Source of the DNA: Neobacillus sp. PS3-34
GTDB lineage: Bacteria; Bacillota; Bacilli; Bacillales; Cytobacillaceae
DNA length: 64,000 bases
Assembly: GCF_030915465.1 (NCBI RefSeq)
Contig: NZ_CP133267.1
Coordinates: 2,083,001-2,147,000, forward strand
Direction: 5' to 3'
Shown: in pieces, positions 16,959 through 26,379 of the stretch
Numbering within the stretch: the stretch's first letter is position 1
How the letters are laid out: each line of letters starts with the position of its first letter
Program-made: the position numbers and the translations under genes
Notes under the pieces: generated by a model
Told to the model about the DNA's origin: nothing
The model's input: the letters and a program-made list of their open reading frames with translations, nothing else
Database searches by the model: none

Positions 16959-18893
16959 TCAATCACAAAAGCCCATTTCTTTTAAATACTCTTTAATTTT
17001 TATTTTTGTATCAGGGTCACACTTACTATAATTCCTTACATTACTTTCTAAACTTTTTAGGGTAATGTTTTTATAACCATACTTTAACAAACTAGCTATT
17101 ACAAAAGGTAACCTCCTAATGAGATAATCATTCAATGACTCAATGTTTTTATTTAACATGACAGTACTCAACGGAAGACGTCTGGACATAGAATTAAGTC
17201 GGTTCATTTCAATCTTAGAAAGTGTTTTTAAAATCGTTGTTTTTTTTATTTGGTAAGGGGATGTATTATATAATTCCTCGCTAACTTTTTGGATTTTTAC
17301 TGTTAATTGCTCATCAAAGTGTTTTAAGTTTTCAGGTACTTTTTTATTAGTCTCTTTTGGAGGTAAGGCCGATTCTAGCCATTCTATATCATTCATTCTC
17401 AGCCATTGATAAACATAGGGAATCTTTTTGGATAAGTCCGTTCTACTTATGGATTTGCAAGAATTTAGTATATTGATAATAACATTACGAAACTCTTCTT
17501 TTTTTGTATCTATCTCACTAGTACCAGTCGTTTCCCAATATGCTTGAATAATTTGCTTTGCAGCTTCTCTATTCTTTTCTGTTAAAATAGTTGATCTGCC
17601 AACAATTCTATTCAAATTATTTGTTACTCCGAATTCTGAACACTCGAGTTTTCGAGCTATTACATAAGCTGAATTTCCACTCAGGTATAATTGCAGAACG
17701 TGATTAATCCATTTTTTTCCCATTGTTTTAAACATCACTTTTTCCTTTTTATCCTTATTTGGATGCCACCTTCTCACATAGATTTGTCCACAAATGGGAC
17801 ATTCAAACTCTGAAGAGATAACCATACCCCCAGAACTTTTTGTGATACGCTTGCTTTTACTTATCACATAATTATTAAATCCATCACAAATTTTATTTAA
17901 GCATTTCCATGGTCCTTGTCCGAAGGGTATTGGATTTGCAATATCAATATGATAACTCACAAATTCTTCCTTCGAACGAAACAAATAGAGGATTAATAAA
18001 CAATAAAAAATAATATCTTGGTTAAGTTCCTTACTCAATACTCTTGCTACATAAGATCTATGTATGATCTGTCCTGGACTTAATGAAATAGCTTGTAATT
18101 GAAAGTTACCATACTCGGAGATAATAGAAGAAATCAACTCCTTTTTTAAAATCCTCCCTTTATACTGAATAAATTTTTTTTGCCATAATCCCATAAGAAT
18201 TTTATGAGTGATTTTCTCTGAATTAAAAGTCTGATAATTTTCATTTAAAAAACAAATTAGATTAAATACATCAATTTTTAGTTGCTCTAATTCACTAATC
18301 AAAACCGTTTTGATAAGTCTCGTCAGGTCATGTCCATTTTTACAACACGGACGATTTTTCAACCTATCATAAGAAATACTGGTTAAATCCACATCACAAC
18401 AACTACATTTATCGATTAATAGAACAAAATGCTTATGACAAAAATCCATAAACGTTATTTGATGTTTTCTATGAATGTAAGATTCACCATATAACTCTAA
18501 ATCTTCCTTCAAACACAATGGACAATATCGAGTCGTATGAGAAAACAAATTATTAGGAACGTTAGAAGAAATATAAAATGAGTTTTCACCCCCATATTTA
18601 ATTACTTCTGTAAGTTCTTTCCTCTTCCCCTCTTTCATGAATGCAAAAATTAAACCATACCATGTATGGTTTAAAATAAAGTAATCTAAACTATATGAAT
18701 GTCCAATTGGTAATTTCATCAAAAATGTTATTAGTTTGCTTGGAAATATAGAGTACTTCCCAGAATTTTTTTCAAATAAATCCATATTAGTTTCGGCCAG
18801 TGTCCCATTCGATGACCTAATATGAGAACGATAAACCAAGCTCCTAAAGTCTTCATCAGGATAAGGTTCTGGAAAAGAAATTAAAGGTGTCAT
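16959..18893 (-). CDS. tnsD: TnsD/TniQ-family target selector, first copy
   Basis: An intact 644-residue protein. The N-terminal TniQ domain (FPEPYPDEDFRSLVYRSH) is followed by a zinc cluster (YCPLCLKEDLELYGESYIHRKHQ, then CHKHFVLLIDKCSCC) and a second Cys pair (FECPICGQIYVRRW). A helix-turn-helix (GNSAYVIARKLECSEFGVTNNL) and a long basic C-terminal part with a YQWLRMNDIEWLES motif complete it. In Tn7, TnsD binds the 3' end of glmS and directs insertion downstream. This element sits at exactly that site, so one of the two tniQ genes must do this. It starts 27 bases after tnsC. Sequence clearly differs from the second copy. Confidence 0.8.
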   Translation of the reverse strand: MTPLISFPEPYPDEDFRSLVYRSHIRSSNGTLAETNMDLFEKNSGKYSIFPSKLITFLMKLPIGHSYSLDYFILNHTWYGLIFAFMKEGKRKELTEVIKYGGENSFYISSNVPNNLFSHTTRYCPLCLKEDLELYGESYIHRKHQITFMDFCHKHFVLLIDKCSCCDVDLTSISYDRLKNRPCCKNGHDLTRLIKTVLISELEQLKIDVFNLICFLNENYQTFNSEKITHKILMGLWQKKFIQYKGRILKKELISSIISEYGNFQLQAISLSPGQIIHRSYVARVLSKELNQDIIFYCLLILYLFRSKEEFVSYHIDIANPIPFGQGPWKCLNKICDGFNNYVISKSKRITKSSGGMVISSEFECPICGQIYVRRWHPNKDKKEKVMFKTMGKKWINHVLQLYLSGNSAYVIARKLECSEFGVTNNLNRIVGRSTILTEKNREAAKQIIQAYWETTGTSEIDTKKEEFRNVIINILNSCKSISRTDLSKKIPYVYQWLRMNDIEWLESALPPKETNKKVPENLKHFDEQLTVKIQKVSEELYNTSPYQIKKTTILKTLSKIEMNRLNSMSRRLPLSTVMLNKNIESLNDYLIRRLPFVIASLLKYGYKNITLKSLESNVRNYSKCDPDTKIKIKEYLKEMGFCD

Positions 18894-18920
18894 TTTTTCT
18901 CCACGAGTGATTATTTTTTC

Positions 18921-20650
18921 TTAAATGATTTTAGGCAGTTCATCATATTCTTTTACTAAACCTGCTTCAAACAAGGATTCTTCTGTGGACAATCCTTTTT
19001 TTAATCCTTCATTGACAATAAAACGAATATCACTTTGTTCTAGTAACGGCTTTATTTTTTTTGGTTTTGTTGACTTTGGTAAACCACTCTCTTCGTTCAC
19101 GTATTCGGTTACAGAACTTGGCAACTTATTAGCTAATGAGAGTTGTGCTAAATGAGCGAACATTGTGGTCTTATCCCCCATTCCCTCACTCGCTTGAAAA
19201 ACAGTTAGTGCAAGTGATTCTGCTAATTCAGTACTTGAAACTATATTTAATGCAAACTGCACAAGTTCATTAAAGATTGAATCTTTATTTTTTTGTTGGT
19301 TAACACGAGAATGATCTTTAGCTGCTTTACCATAAAGATTTACACGGTGGGATGCTTGTTTAAAATAATCGTTAAACGAATCCCATTCTAAGTGAACATC
19401 ATCTAATTCGTCTAACAACGAAATACTGCTCCCCCTTCTTATCTTTTCAAAAATAGGTTGAAGAAGGCGTAAACTCTTTGACGCCACATCATTTAAAAGT
19501 GATACCGTAATTTTTTCTTCTTCTCCATTTAATATCGCTTTTGCCTGCACATGCATAAATAACTTCACAGCTATATCCGGTATGCCTAACGTTTGGTAAT
19601 ACATAGCCATTTTTAAGTCGTCTGTTAACGGCGTATATTTTGCAGTGTATTGCAAATCCCATAGATTCTGAATAAATTCATTCCATCCCCAACTATCTTC
19701 CAGCATTAAACTTGTAACATTTTCATTGTACATATCTGGAATGCCTCTACGTGAAACAGCTAATGATTTTTTGTACAGATACATTGCTTTGAAAGTTCCA
19801 ATCACAATTACGGGAATTCCTATAGTATTAACCAATTCAGTTATGAAATTAATCATTCTCTCATCACCACCAGAATGTGCCTTATGAACATTCTGTATCT
19901 CATCAATAATTAATACTCCAAGATTAATTTGCGCTGCCACCTTAACCATTCTTTTCGCCAAATCATCAATTGTCCCACCTTTTTCCCGTGTTTTTCATAA
20001 AACTTACTTCCCAGCAAATCATCAACAGCTGCATAAAAATTTTTACATAATGCACCTACTGATTTACCGCTTGGGCACTCAATTTTAAGCCAAACCACTT
20101 GTGTGGTAAGTAACTTTCTTCCTTTGTACTCACTATGATGGATAACTTGTGGAAATAATAGTTTTAGTATTCGTTCGTAAACTTTGCTTTTCCCCATGCC
20201 ACTTAAACCAATTTCAGTTGAACTTTGTGCCGTTTGAATGTTACCAGCAATATTTGCACCATTTTCATCTAATCCTGTTTCAAGGATTTTATCCCAGCCT
20301 ATAGCAAACTGTCTGTTATATATAGCCGTAACGGGATTTCTTGACTGATAACCTATTTTTAGCATATTGTATAGACTCCTATATTTATCATAATGGCTAG
20401 GAAGGGGTAACCAAAAGCTAGGTTTTATTTGCTGTACAAGTTCCAAACGGTCTTCAATTCCTAGTTCCAAGTGTTCAGTTTTAAACATGGGAACGGAATA
20501 TAATTTATCGTAAAAGATTTCGATATCTAATCGGTTTGGTATCGCTTCAATAAATGGATTTCCTTGATTTCGCTCTACAATTTGTTCTTTATATTCAGCC
20601 TTGCAATGAACACCTTTTAACAGTTCTTGCCCTTCATTCCATAGATTCAT
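18921..20650 (-). CDS. tnsC: Transposition AAA+ regulator TnsC (one frameshift)
   Basis: The start at 20650 has GGGAG just upstream and overlaps tnsB by 17 bases. Walker A is GLSGMGKS (about residues 150-157). The frame breaks at an A5 run near 19980; one extra A restores KKGGTIDDLAKRM and leads into Walker B, LGVLIIDEIQNVH. The whole protein is about 576 residues, with a long C-terminal region rich in Lys and Glu. TnsC is the ATP-dependent matchmaker that links the target selector to the TnsA-TnsB transposase and gives target immunity. The missing base fits the homopolymer error pattern in this window, so the gene is probably intact in the organism. Confidence 0.85.
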
Positions 20651-22811
20651 GCTCCCTTCTCCTTTCTTTATTCTTAGCTCCAAAAAGTTGCTGTATTCTG
20701 GACTCCTCATTTTGGGGTGTTATGTTAATTTTGTTTGGAAAAATAATAACTTCAGCGGTTTCTATCTGTTCTCCATTTGTTCTTAACGGTTCTTTTGCGG
20801 TGAATGCATTTTGACTACCAGCAGTCCTACTTTCCGACTTTTTTGTATCCCTCGTGTTTTTTTGCCTTTGTGCTAGACTCATGCATTCAGTTGCATCCTT
20901 TGTTTTTCTGATCGCTTCATTGGCGAGATTTTCTGCAAAGGCATGTAATACTGCTTTGTGTTGTTTTTCTTCTTTCTCCTGATTCCTTATTTCATCTTTT
21001 TTGTATTTCATGATTGCCTTAACATCCTCTAAATGTAAGCCATCATATTCTTTATACTTTTCTGTAAGCAAACATTTTTCTATCTTTCCATTGTTCATAC
21101 GTAAAAAAATACTGCTAACGTTACGAGGATCATATCTGATTTCAATTTCTTTCTTTCCATCAATCCTCTCATCCACAAACCAGCCGGATTTCAGCCCTAA
21201 ATCGCTTGTATAGTACATATCCGAAAACTTAATTCCTCTTCTAGTTACTGTCGATTGTTCCTTCGGTAAAAGATTATATATAAGCACATCAAACTGCTCC
21301 TCATGTAAGACTGATTTACTTTCTCCCCATTCCCATATTCCCTTTGGTGTTAATTCCACTTTTTCCTCAAACATTTCTTTAGTTACCAAAAATCCATCTG
21401 GAAGGGCGCTTTTATTATAGGTAAGAATTTGTAATATCATAAATTGGGTGAATTCATATATGGTTAACGCAGCCTTACCTGTGGGATCTTCATCGCCTCG
21501 TTCTATCATTTTAGGAGGTTTTGCCCCTGCCTTATAAAATAGCTCACGAATTTCTTTATTAATTAACCTAAAATGTTGTTCTACAAAGGGCTTTAAATCG
21601 CCACGATAAGATGGTGCATTATCAACGTCAACCTTAAGGCTCACAAGATTTTCAGCCCACTTACTTTTCAATTCTCCTCGGTCACCTGCCAAATAAACCG
21701 GTAGATTTTTACACGGCCAGTCACTTTCTTTTATCTCAATTCCGTATTGCCTGCAAAACTCTACTTTGTCTGATGCTGCATTAATCATTGCAACCATAAG
21801 TTCAATTTTGGAGGCAGGACTTAAACTGGCATGAAAACCTGCAATTATACGACTATAAACATCTTTAACAATATATAAAGTTGGCGTTCCAATTATCGTT
21901 TCCCTGTCTTCTGCAACCAGGATTATATCTGCCGGTGTTGAATCAATTTCATATAAATGTCCTATACCTATTGCCCTTGCCGTTGGATCTCCCTGAATCG
22001 GTCTTACATTCATTTCTGCTTTTCGTTTGCCTCTTCGATTTGAATACCTTTGCATAGAGGAGAACTCATTATAATACCAATATGTAAATTGACGTAGAGT
22101 AGGAGCATTTTCAGTCTCGATTATGGGCACCATTACACCATGTTCACGATAAAACCCAGAGTGATACCATTCTTCACACATATGTTGATGTGTTGCTGTA
22201 AGGTCCATTTTTTCTTTTATATGAAATTTCTTTATAGCCTTTCTGAAAATTTCTTTATCCTTTTCGGTAACAATCCAACCATTACCACCCTTTGGCTTTG
22301 GTCCAGGTTTCTTTGAATATTCCCTTGGTTTTGAACTGCGACCACAATCGAAGTAGTTTTTCAGAAGAGCATTTTTTGTTTTGCCATAAAACCAATACTT
22401 CTTCAGAAATTTATATATTTCTTTTTTAGATTTCCCGGTCTTCTCTTTCGTTTCCTCGACCATTGCTCCTCGGAACTCTGATATGTATATTTCTGGTTCT
22501 CGGCAAACAATATCATTAATGATATTCCAGTTAGTGTCCCGATCTTTTTTGTACTTTTCCAAATACGCTGGATCTGGTGAAATCAATCGTAGGTCCGGGT
22601 CTACCTTTACTATTCGCGCTCTATCATCTTCCAACTCACTTAATAACTCCTTATAATTAATGGCAAAAGGGAAAGTCATCTTTTTATGATCATTTATTTC
22701 CACTACGTAAATATCTTCTTGACTAGGTGATATCCAAAGAACTCGAATAATTTTGTCAGTTTTTAAATCTAAATTTAGCAATTCAATTATACAATTTTGA
22801 TAAATAACCAT
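20634..22811 (-). CDS. tnsB: DDE transposase TnsB
   Basis: A 725-residue RNase H-fold transposase. The catalytic triad can be placed as D290 (LYEIDSTPAD), D377 (LAGDRGELKS) and E411 (LKPFVEQHF), with 33 residues between the last two, as in Tn7 TnsB. The N-terminal part should contain the DNA-binding domains for the tandem end repeats. The C-terminal tail (about 620-725) is rich in Lys, Arg and Glu and should contact TnsC. TnsB cuts the 3' ends and carries out strand transfer. It follows the small gene at 22828 by 16 bases and overlaps tnsC. Confidence 0.92.
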   Translation of the reverse strand: MVIYQNCIIELLNLDLKTDKIIRVLWISPSQEDIYVVEINDHKKMTFPFAINYKELLSELEDDRARIVKVDPDLRLISPDPAYLEKYKKDRDTNWNIINDIVCREPEIYISEFRGAMVEETKEKTGKSKKEIYKFLKKYWFYGKTKNALLKNYFDCGRSSKPREYSKKPGPKPKGGNGWIVTEKDKEIFRKAIKKFHIKEKMDLTATHQHMCEEWYHSGFYREHGVMVPIIETENAPTLRQFTYWYYNEFSSMQRYSNRRGKRKAEMNVRPIQGDPTARAIGIGHLYEIDSTPADIILVAEDRETIIGTPTLYIVKDVYSRIIAGFHASLSPASKIELMVAMINAASDKVEFCRQYGIEIKESDWPCKNLPVYLAGDRGELKSKWAENLVSLKVDVDNAPSYRGDLKPFVEQHFRLINKEIRELFYKAGAKPPKMIERGDEDPTGKAALTIYEFTQFMILQILTYNKSALPDGFLVTKEMFEEKVELTPKGIWEWGESKSVLHEEQFDVLIYNLLPKEQSTVTRRGIKFSDMYYTSDLGLKSGWFVDERIDGKKEIEIRYDPRNVSSIFLRMNNGKIEKCLLTEKYKEYDGLHLEDVKAIMKYKKDEIRNQEKEEKQHKAVLHAFAENLANEAIRKTKDATECMSLAQRQKNTRDTKKSESRTAGSQNAFTAKEPLRTNGEQIETAEVIIFPNKINITPQNEESRIQQLFGAKNKERRREHESME

Positions 22812-22827
22812 TGTTTTTCTACTCCAT

Positions 22828-23049
22828 TCATCCTACGTCTTTATTACGAGAAATTTCGTGTTCTTCACAATTGACTATTATTAATGGATTTGAATTTTTT
22901 ATCTTTGTATTCATGTCGGTCCTCCATTTTTTTGTTGCAAGCATGTGCTTCAGGATAAACATACTTGTACCATTTTCTATGCCAAATGTATTGTCACATC
23001 TGAGGCATAACTTACTTATGGATGTATTACCTTGATCATGAAATATCAC
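22828..23049 (-). CDS. Small Cys-containing protein between tnsA and tnsB
   Basis: A 73-codon frame whose ATG overlaps the tnsA stop in an ATGA junction, with the stop 16 bases before tnsB. It has a C-x2-C pair (LCLRCDN) and a late C-x2-H (VNCEEHE), which together could bind one zinc ion. No known Tn7 component sits here. Tight packing between two essential transposition genes favours real translation, but the short length leaves doubt. It could be a regulator of TnsA-TnsB assembly. Confidence 0.5.
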   Translation of the reverse strand: MIFHDQGNTSISKLCLRCDNTFGIENGTSMFILKHMLATKKWRTDMNTKIKNSNPLIIVNCEEHEISRNKDVG

Positions 23050-23663
23050 TTTAAAAAGGGCCTTTTAATGAGTAAAACGAGCTCTTCATCTACATTAGGC
23101 CTAGTATCCAAGTATCTTGCTTCATACATCCACTCTACATTTGATATACATATATCTGGCATTCGTCGTTCCGTTACAATTCCCCAATCAATTCCCTGTT
23201 CCAAAAAGAACCTCCTTTCGATTTCAAATAACTCTAAAGTCCGTTTAGTTAATTTTGAGGCAGGCTTCACTGTTCGAACTATATCAATTAATCCTTGAGA
23301 AGTTCGTAATGTTATCAAAAAGTCAGTAGTCATCACAACCGGCACTCCATCTACGTTTGCATGTTTTATACCAAGCTGCTTGGCTATTTCCTCTGTCCGG
23401 CTTAATGGAAGTAAAGGAAACTGTTCTCTAATGTCAACCACTACATCAAGCCATTCCAAAAAATACAGGTATTTTCTTTCATGATTAGACAGTGTATGGT
23501 GAATTCTTTGCGTTTTCCAGCCAAGGTGCCTGGTTACCCAGCCTTCTGATGCAACCTTATTGTCATGTGCATGTATAAAGGGTTTATAATCTTTTCCAGA
23601 ACCCTGTCCTCTTCCGTCCCTAATTTGGTTTTGTTGTCGTTTTTGTTTTGATCCATTCGACAT
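23046..23663 (-). CDS. tnsA: Transposon endonuclease TnsA
   Basis: A 205-residue protein of the TnsA restriction-like nuclease family. The likely catalytic residues are E62 (LSNHERKYL), D114 (MTTDFLI) and K133 (VRTVKPAS), at nearly the same positions as E63, D114 and K132 in Escherichia coli TnsA. The usual Gln before the Lys appears as Thr. After the core comes a C-terminal winged-helix-like part with WGIVTERRMP. TnsA cuts the 5' strands, so with TnsB the element moves by cut and paste. It is the first gene inside the right end. The large palindrome at 23708-23832 lies in its leader. Confidence 0.9.
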   Translation of the reverse strand: MSNGSKQKRQQNQIRDGRGQGSGKDYKPFIHAHDNKVASEGWVTRHLGWKTQRIHHTLSNHERKYLYFLEWLDVVVDIREQFPLLPLSRTEEIAKQLGIKHANVDGVPVVMTTDFLITLRTSQGLIDIVRTVKPASKLTKRTLELFEIERRFFLEQGIDWGIVTERRMPDICISNVEWMYEARYLDTRPNVDEELVLLIKRPFLK

Positions 23664-23707
23664 ATATGACTTCCTCCATAAAAATTAATAAAAAATAGCA
23701 AAAATAA

Positions 23708-23832
23708 AAGCACCAATTAACATCCACTTTGAAAAAAGCAAAATTAAATAAGCATTAGTTTTTAACTAATTTTTTACTAATGCTTATTTAATTTTTAAGC
23801 TTTTCTTAAAGTTTTTTGTTAATTGGTGCTTA
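23708..23832. repeat. 125-bp palindrome in the tnsA leader
   Basis: Outer arms of 15 bases are perfect (AAGCACCAATTAACA / TGTTAATTGGTGCTT). Inner arms of 19 bases are perfect (AAATTAAATAAGCATTAGT at 23741-23759 and its complement at 23776-23794), and the bases between the arms are also partly complementary. The whole stretch can fold into one long AT-rich hairpin, ending 45 bases before the tnsA start codon. Confidence 0.85.
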
Positions 23833-23977
23833 AGGTTTAGAATCAACCATTTGCAACAATTTAGCCCTTGGTAATGCTTTAATCGTTTTATTGCTGTTTA
23901 GCCCTATAAAACAATATTTCCAAATTCTCTTTAATTAATTCTAAAAACTACATGTTTGAGTAACCTACTTTTTTGTT

Positions 23978-24045
23978 TAGTTACCAACTACAATAAATAG
24001 TTACCAACATTAATGTCTAGTTACCAACAATAATGTCTGTGAACA
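23978..24045. repeat. Tn7-like right end with three tandem TnsB sites
   Basis: Three head-to-tail 20-bp units at 23978-23997, 23998-24017 and 24018-24037 each begin TAGTTACCAAC; the last two continue ATTAATGTC and AATAATGTC. Eight bases later the element ends in TGTGAACA (TGTTCACA read inward). Packed TnsB sites close to the tip are typical of Tn7 right ends. Confidence 0.9.
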
Positions 24046-24069
24046 ACCCTTTTTTCTCTTATATATTGA

Positions 24070-25870
24070 TTATTCAACTGTAACTGATTTTGCCAGGTTT
24101 CTCGGCTTATCTACATCACAGTCGCGGTGCAGCGCTGCATAGTACGCAATTAGCTGCAATGGAATTACAGAGATAAGTGGTGTTAATAACTCATGAACTT
24201 CTGGAATGACGAAGCTGTCTTCGTCTGTTTCCAGCCCCTTCATTGAGATGATGCATGGATTTGCACCGCGGGCAACGACTTCTTTCACATTTCCGCGAAT
24301 GCTTAAGTTTACTGGCTCTTGAGTTGCCAAAGCAATGACAGGTGTACCGTCTTCAATTAAAGCAATTGTGCCGTGCTTTAATTCTCCGCCGGCAAAACCT
24401 TCAGCTTGGATATAAGAAATCTCCTTCAGCTTTAAAGCACCCTCAAGGCTACATAATAGTCAACAGAACGGCCGATGAAGAAGCAGTTGCGTGTTGTTGA
24501 TAAAAACTTGCGGGAAATATCTTCAATTTGTTCCTTTGATTCACAAAGGACTATCATCGCATTTGCAACCAACCCAAGTTCCTTCACAAGATTGAAGTCC
24601 AAGCTGATTCCACGGCTTTTCGCTGTTACTTCAGCAAGAATCGCCAAGACAGCAAGCTGAGCTGTATAAGCCTTAGTAGATGCCACCGCAATTTCCGGCC
24701 TGCATGGAGCAATAATGTATAGTTTGCTTCACGTGATAGGGTTGAGCCTGGAACATTGGTAATGGTTAGGGCACGATAACCCAATTCTTTAATGGAAACA
24801 AGTACTGCACGGCTGTCTGCTGTTTCTCCACTTTGTGAAATAAAGATAAATAGCGGCTTTTCAGATAAAAGCGGCATATTGTAGCTGAATTCACTCGCAA
24901 CATGAACTTCAACCGGAATTTTCGCCATTTTTTCAATGAACTGCTTTCCAACAAGGCCTGCATGGTAAGACGTACCACAAGCAATGATATAAACGCGGTC
25001 TGTATCATTCATGGCTTCAAGAATTTCAGGAGCGATCGTTAATGTCCCCTGTGCATCCTGATATTTTTGGATGATTTTACGAAGCACAAGCGGCTGCTCA
25101 TCAATCTCTTTTAACATATAGTGTGGATAAGTGCCTTTTTCGATATCGCTCTCATCAAGCTCAGCTGTATATGGACTGCGGCTGATTGTTTCTCCGTCCA
25201 GGTTTTGTATCGTTACGCGATCCTTTTTAACGATTACGACTTCTTTGTCCATTAATTCCACATATTGGTTTGTAACTTGAATCATCGCCATGGCATCACT
25301 TGCCACAACATTGAAGCCTTCTCCTAAACCGACAAGCAGAGGGCTTTTATTTTTTGCAACAAAGATGGTTTCATTATTCTGTCCGTCTAAAAGCGCCAAC
25401 GCATAAGAGCCTTTCAGCAGCTTCAATGTTTTGCGGAACGCTTCTGTCACTTCAAGACCTTCGCTTACAAAACGCTCGATTAACTGAACGATGACTTCTG
25501 TATCTGTGTCGCTTACAAGCGTTACATCTTTAAGATACTCACGCTTCAATAAGTCATAGTTCTCAATAACCCCATTGTGCACTAATGTAAAGCGGCCCGC
25601 GCTACTTTGGTGTGGATGCGCGTTTCTTTTGCTTGGCACGCCGTGAGTCGCCCAGCGGGTATGTCCAATACCCGTGTTTGCTTGAACATTATTGTCCACG
25701 ATGCTGCGAAGGTCTGCAATCCTGCCTTTTTCTTTAAAGACATGTACACCGCTCTCGTTCATTACTGCGATGCCGGCAGAATCATAACCTCTATATTCAA
25801 GCTTTTCCAAGCCTTTTAACAAGATTTCTTTCGAATCATTTGTTCCGATATATCCTACAATTCCACACAT
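24070..25870 (-). CDS. glmS: Glutamine-fructose-6-phosphate aminotransferase GlmS (two apparent frameshifts)
   Basis: Makes glucosamine-6-phosphate from fructose-6-phosphate and glutamine, the first step of UDP-GlcNAc and cell-wall synthesis. The start at 25870 has AGGGAGG upstream and gives the N-terminus MCGIVGYIG with nucleophile Cys2. Two SIS domains follow the glutaminase half. The frame breaks near 24702 (GGCCGG where GGCCCGG would continue the family sequence) and near 24448 (GCCTTGAG for GCCCTTGAG). With both bases restored the gene is full length, about 600 residues, ending in AKSVTVE. The gene is essential, so the breaks are most likely sequencing errors. Its 3' end is the target site of the Tn7-like element. 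Confidence 0.93.
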
Positions 25871-25959
25871 TTTCCGTATCCTCCCTAATATTAGGGGGCA
25901 AGAAACCTCTGGAGGCAATTCTCGCCCCCTTATCTCCGTTATTTCGGTTTTACATACAT

Positions 25960-26127
25960 TTGCGTATGATTAGTATGCGCATTTTCCTCTCTTTGTGCAC
26001 CTGGTTGCCCAAGTGTTTTAAAGAAGAATTTTCGGTTGTGCGTCTTCAACCGGGAGGCATCCGCCGAACCTTCGATAAACCTCCACCTCGTCAACTAATC
26101 GCTCGTCTCTGGATTAGTCCTGGCGCT
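25960..26127 (-). ncRNA. glmS ribozyme-riboswitch
   Basis: The glmS leader contains the conserved core on the minus strand: self-cleavage site A^GCGCCAGGAC (cut between 26127 and 26126), then GACGAGGTGGAGGTTTATCG, GGTTCGGCGGATGCCTCCCG and the pseudoknot segments. This RNA uses glucosamine-6-phosphate as catalytic cofactor, cuts its own mRNA and so lowers GlmS production when the product is plentiful. It lies about 90 bases before the start codon. Confidence 0.93.
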
Positions 26128-26195
26128 TGTGTTACTTTTTTTGCCAACTGCCCACCTTTCCATCTCAAAATAAAAAGAAACTGCAAAACACGATT

Positions 26196-26224
26196 ATCTT
26201 ACATCAAAATAGGCAATTCGTCAA
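26196..26224 (-). promoter_or_regulatory. Sigma-A promoter of glmS
   Basis: On the minus strand TTGACG, a 17-base spacer and TAAGAT, placed about 60 bases upstream of the ribozyme cleavage site. This gives glmS its own transcript, separate from glmM. Confidence 0.7.
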
Positions 26225-26295
26225 ATCATCCACTAAAAAACAATTAAGGATATTTGTTCCAAAATAAAAAACTATCCATTTTAAAGCCATAATAA

Positions 26296-26340
26296 AAAAT
26301 ATGCATATGGGAACAAAACGGTTCCCCATGCATATTTTAT
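26296..26340 (-). terminator. Terminator after glmM
   Basis: A strong hairpin: AATATGCATGGGGAAC, a short loop, GTTCCCATATGCATATT, then a T run on the minus strand. It ends the cdaA-cdaR-glmM transcript. Confidence 0.85.
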
Positions 26341-26379
26341 TTATCTACCCATTTTTATAGGATTCCAAACAATATTTTA

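Larger units (their letters stand above)
1..24045. mobile_element. Tn7-like transposon at attTn7 (right end present, left end outside window)
   Basis: The right boundary is set by the sequence TGTTCACA (read on the minus strand, 24045-24038) followed by three tandem 20-bp repeats. It lies 24 bases past the glmS stop codon at 24070, which is where Tn7 inserts via TnsD. Genes tnsA, tnsB, tnsC and two tniQ-type genes read away from this end in Tn7 order. The 5 bases next to the end (24046-24050, ACCCT) should be the target duplication. I found no matching TGTTCACA plus TTGGTAAC-type repeats in the left part of the window, so the left end and the true length remain unknown. Assignment of 1-14 kb to the cargo is an inference from the missing left end. 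Confidence 0.85.

Noticed and set aside
24070..25870. glmS inactivated by the transposon insertion
   Set aside because: The element lies 24 bases past the stop codon; the two breaks inside the gene are single missing bases in short homopolymers far from the insertion.
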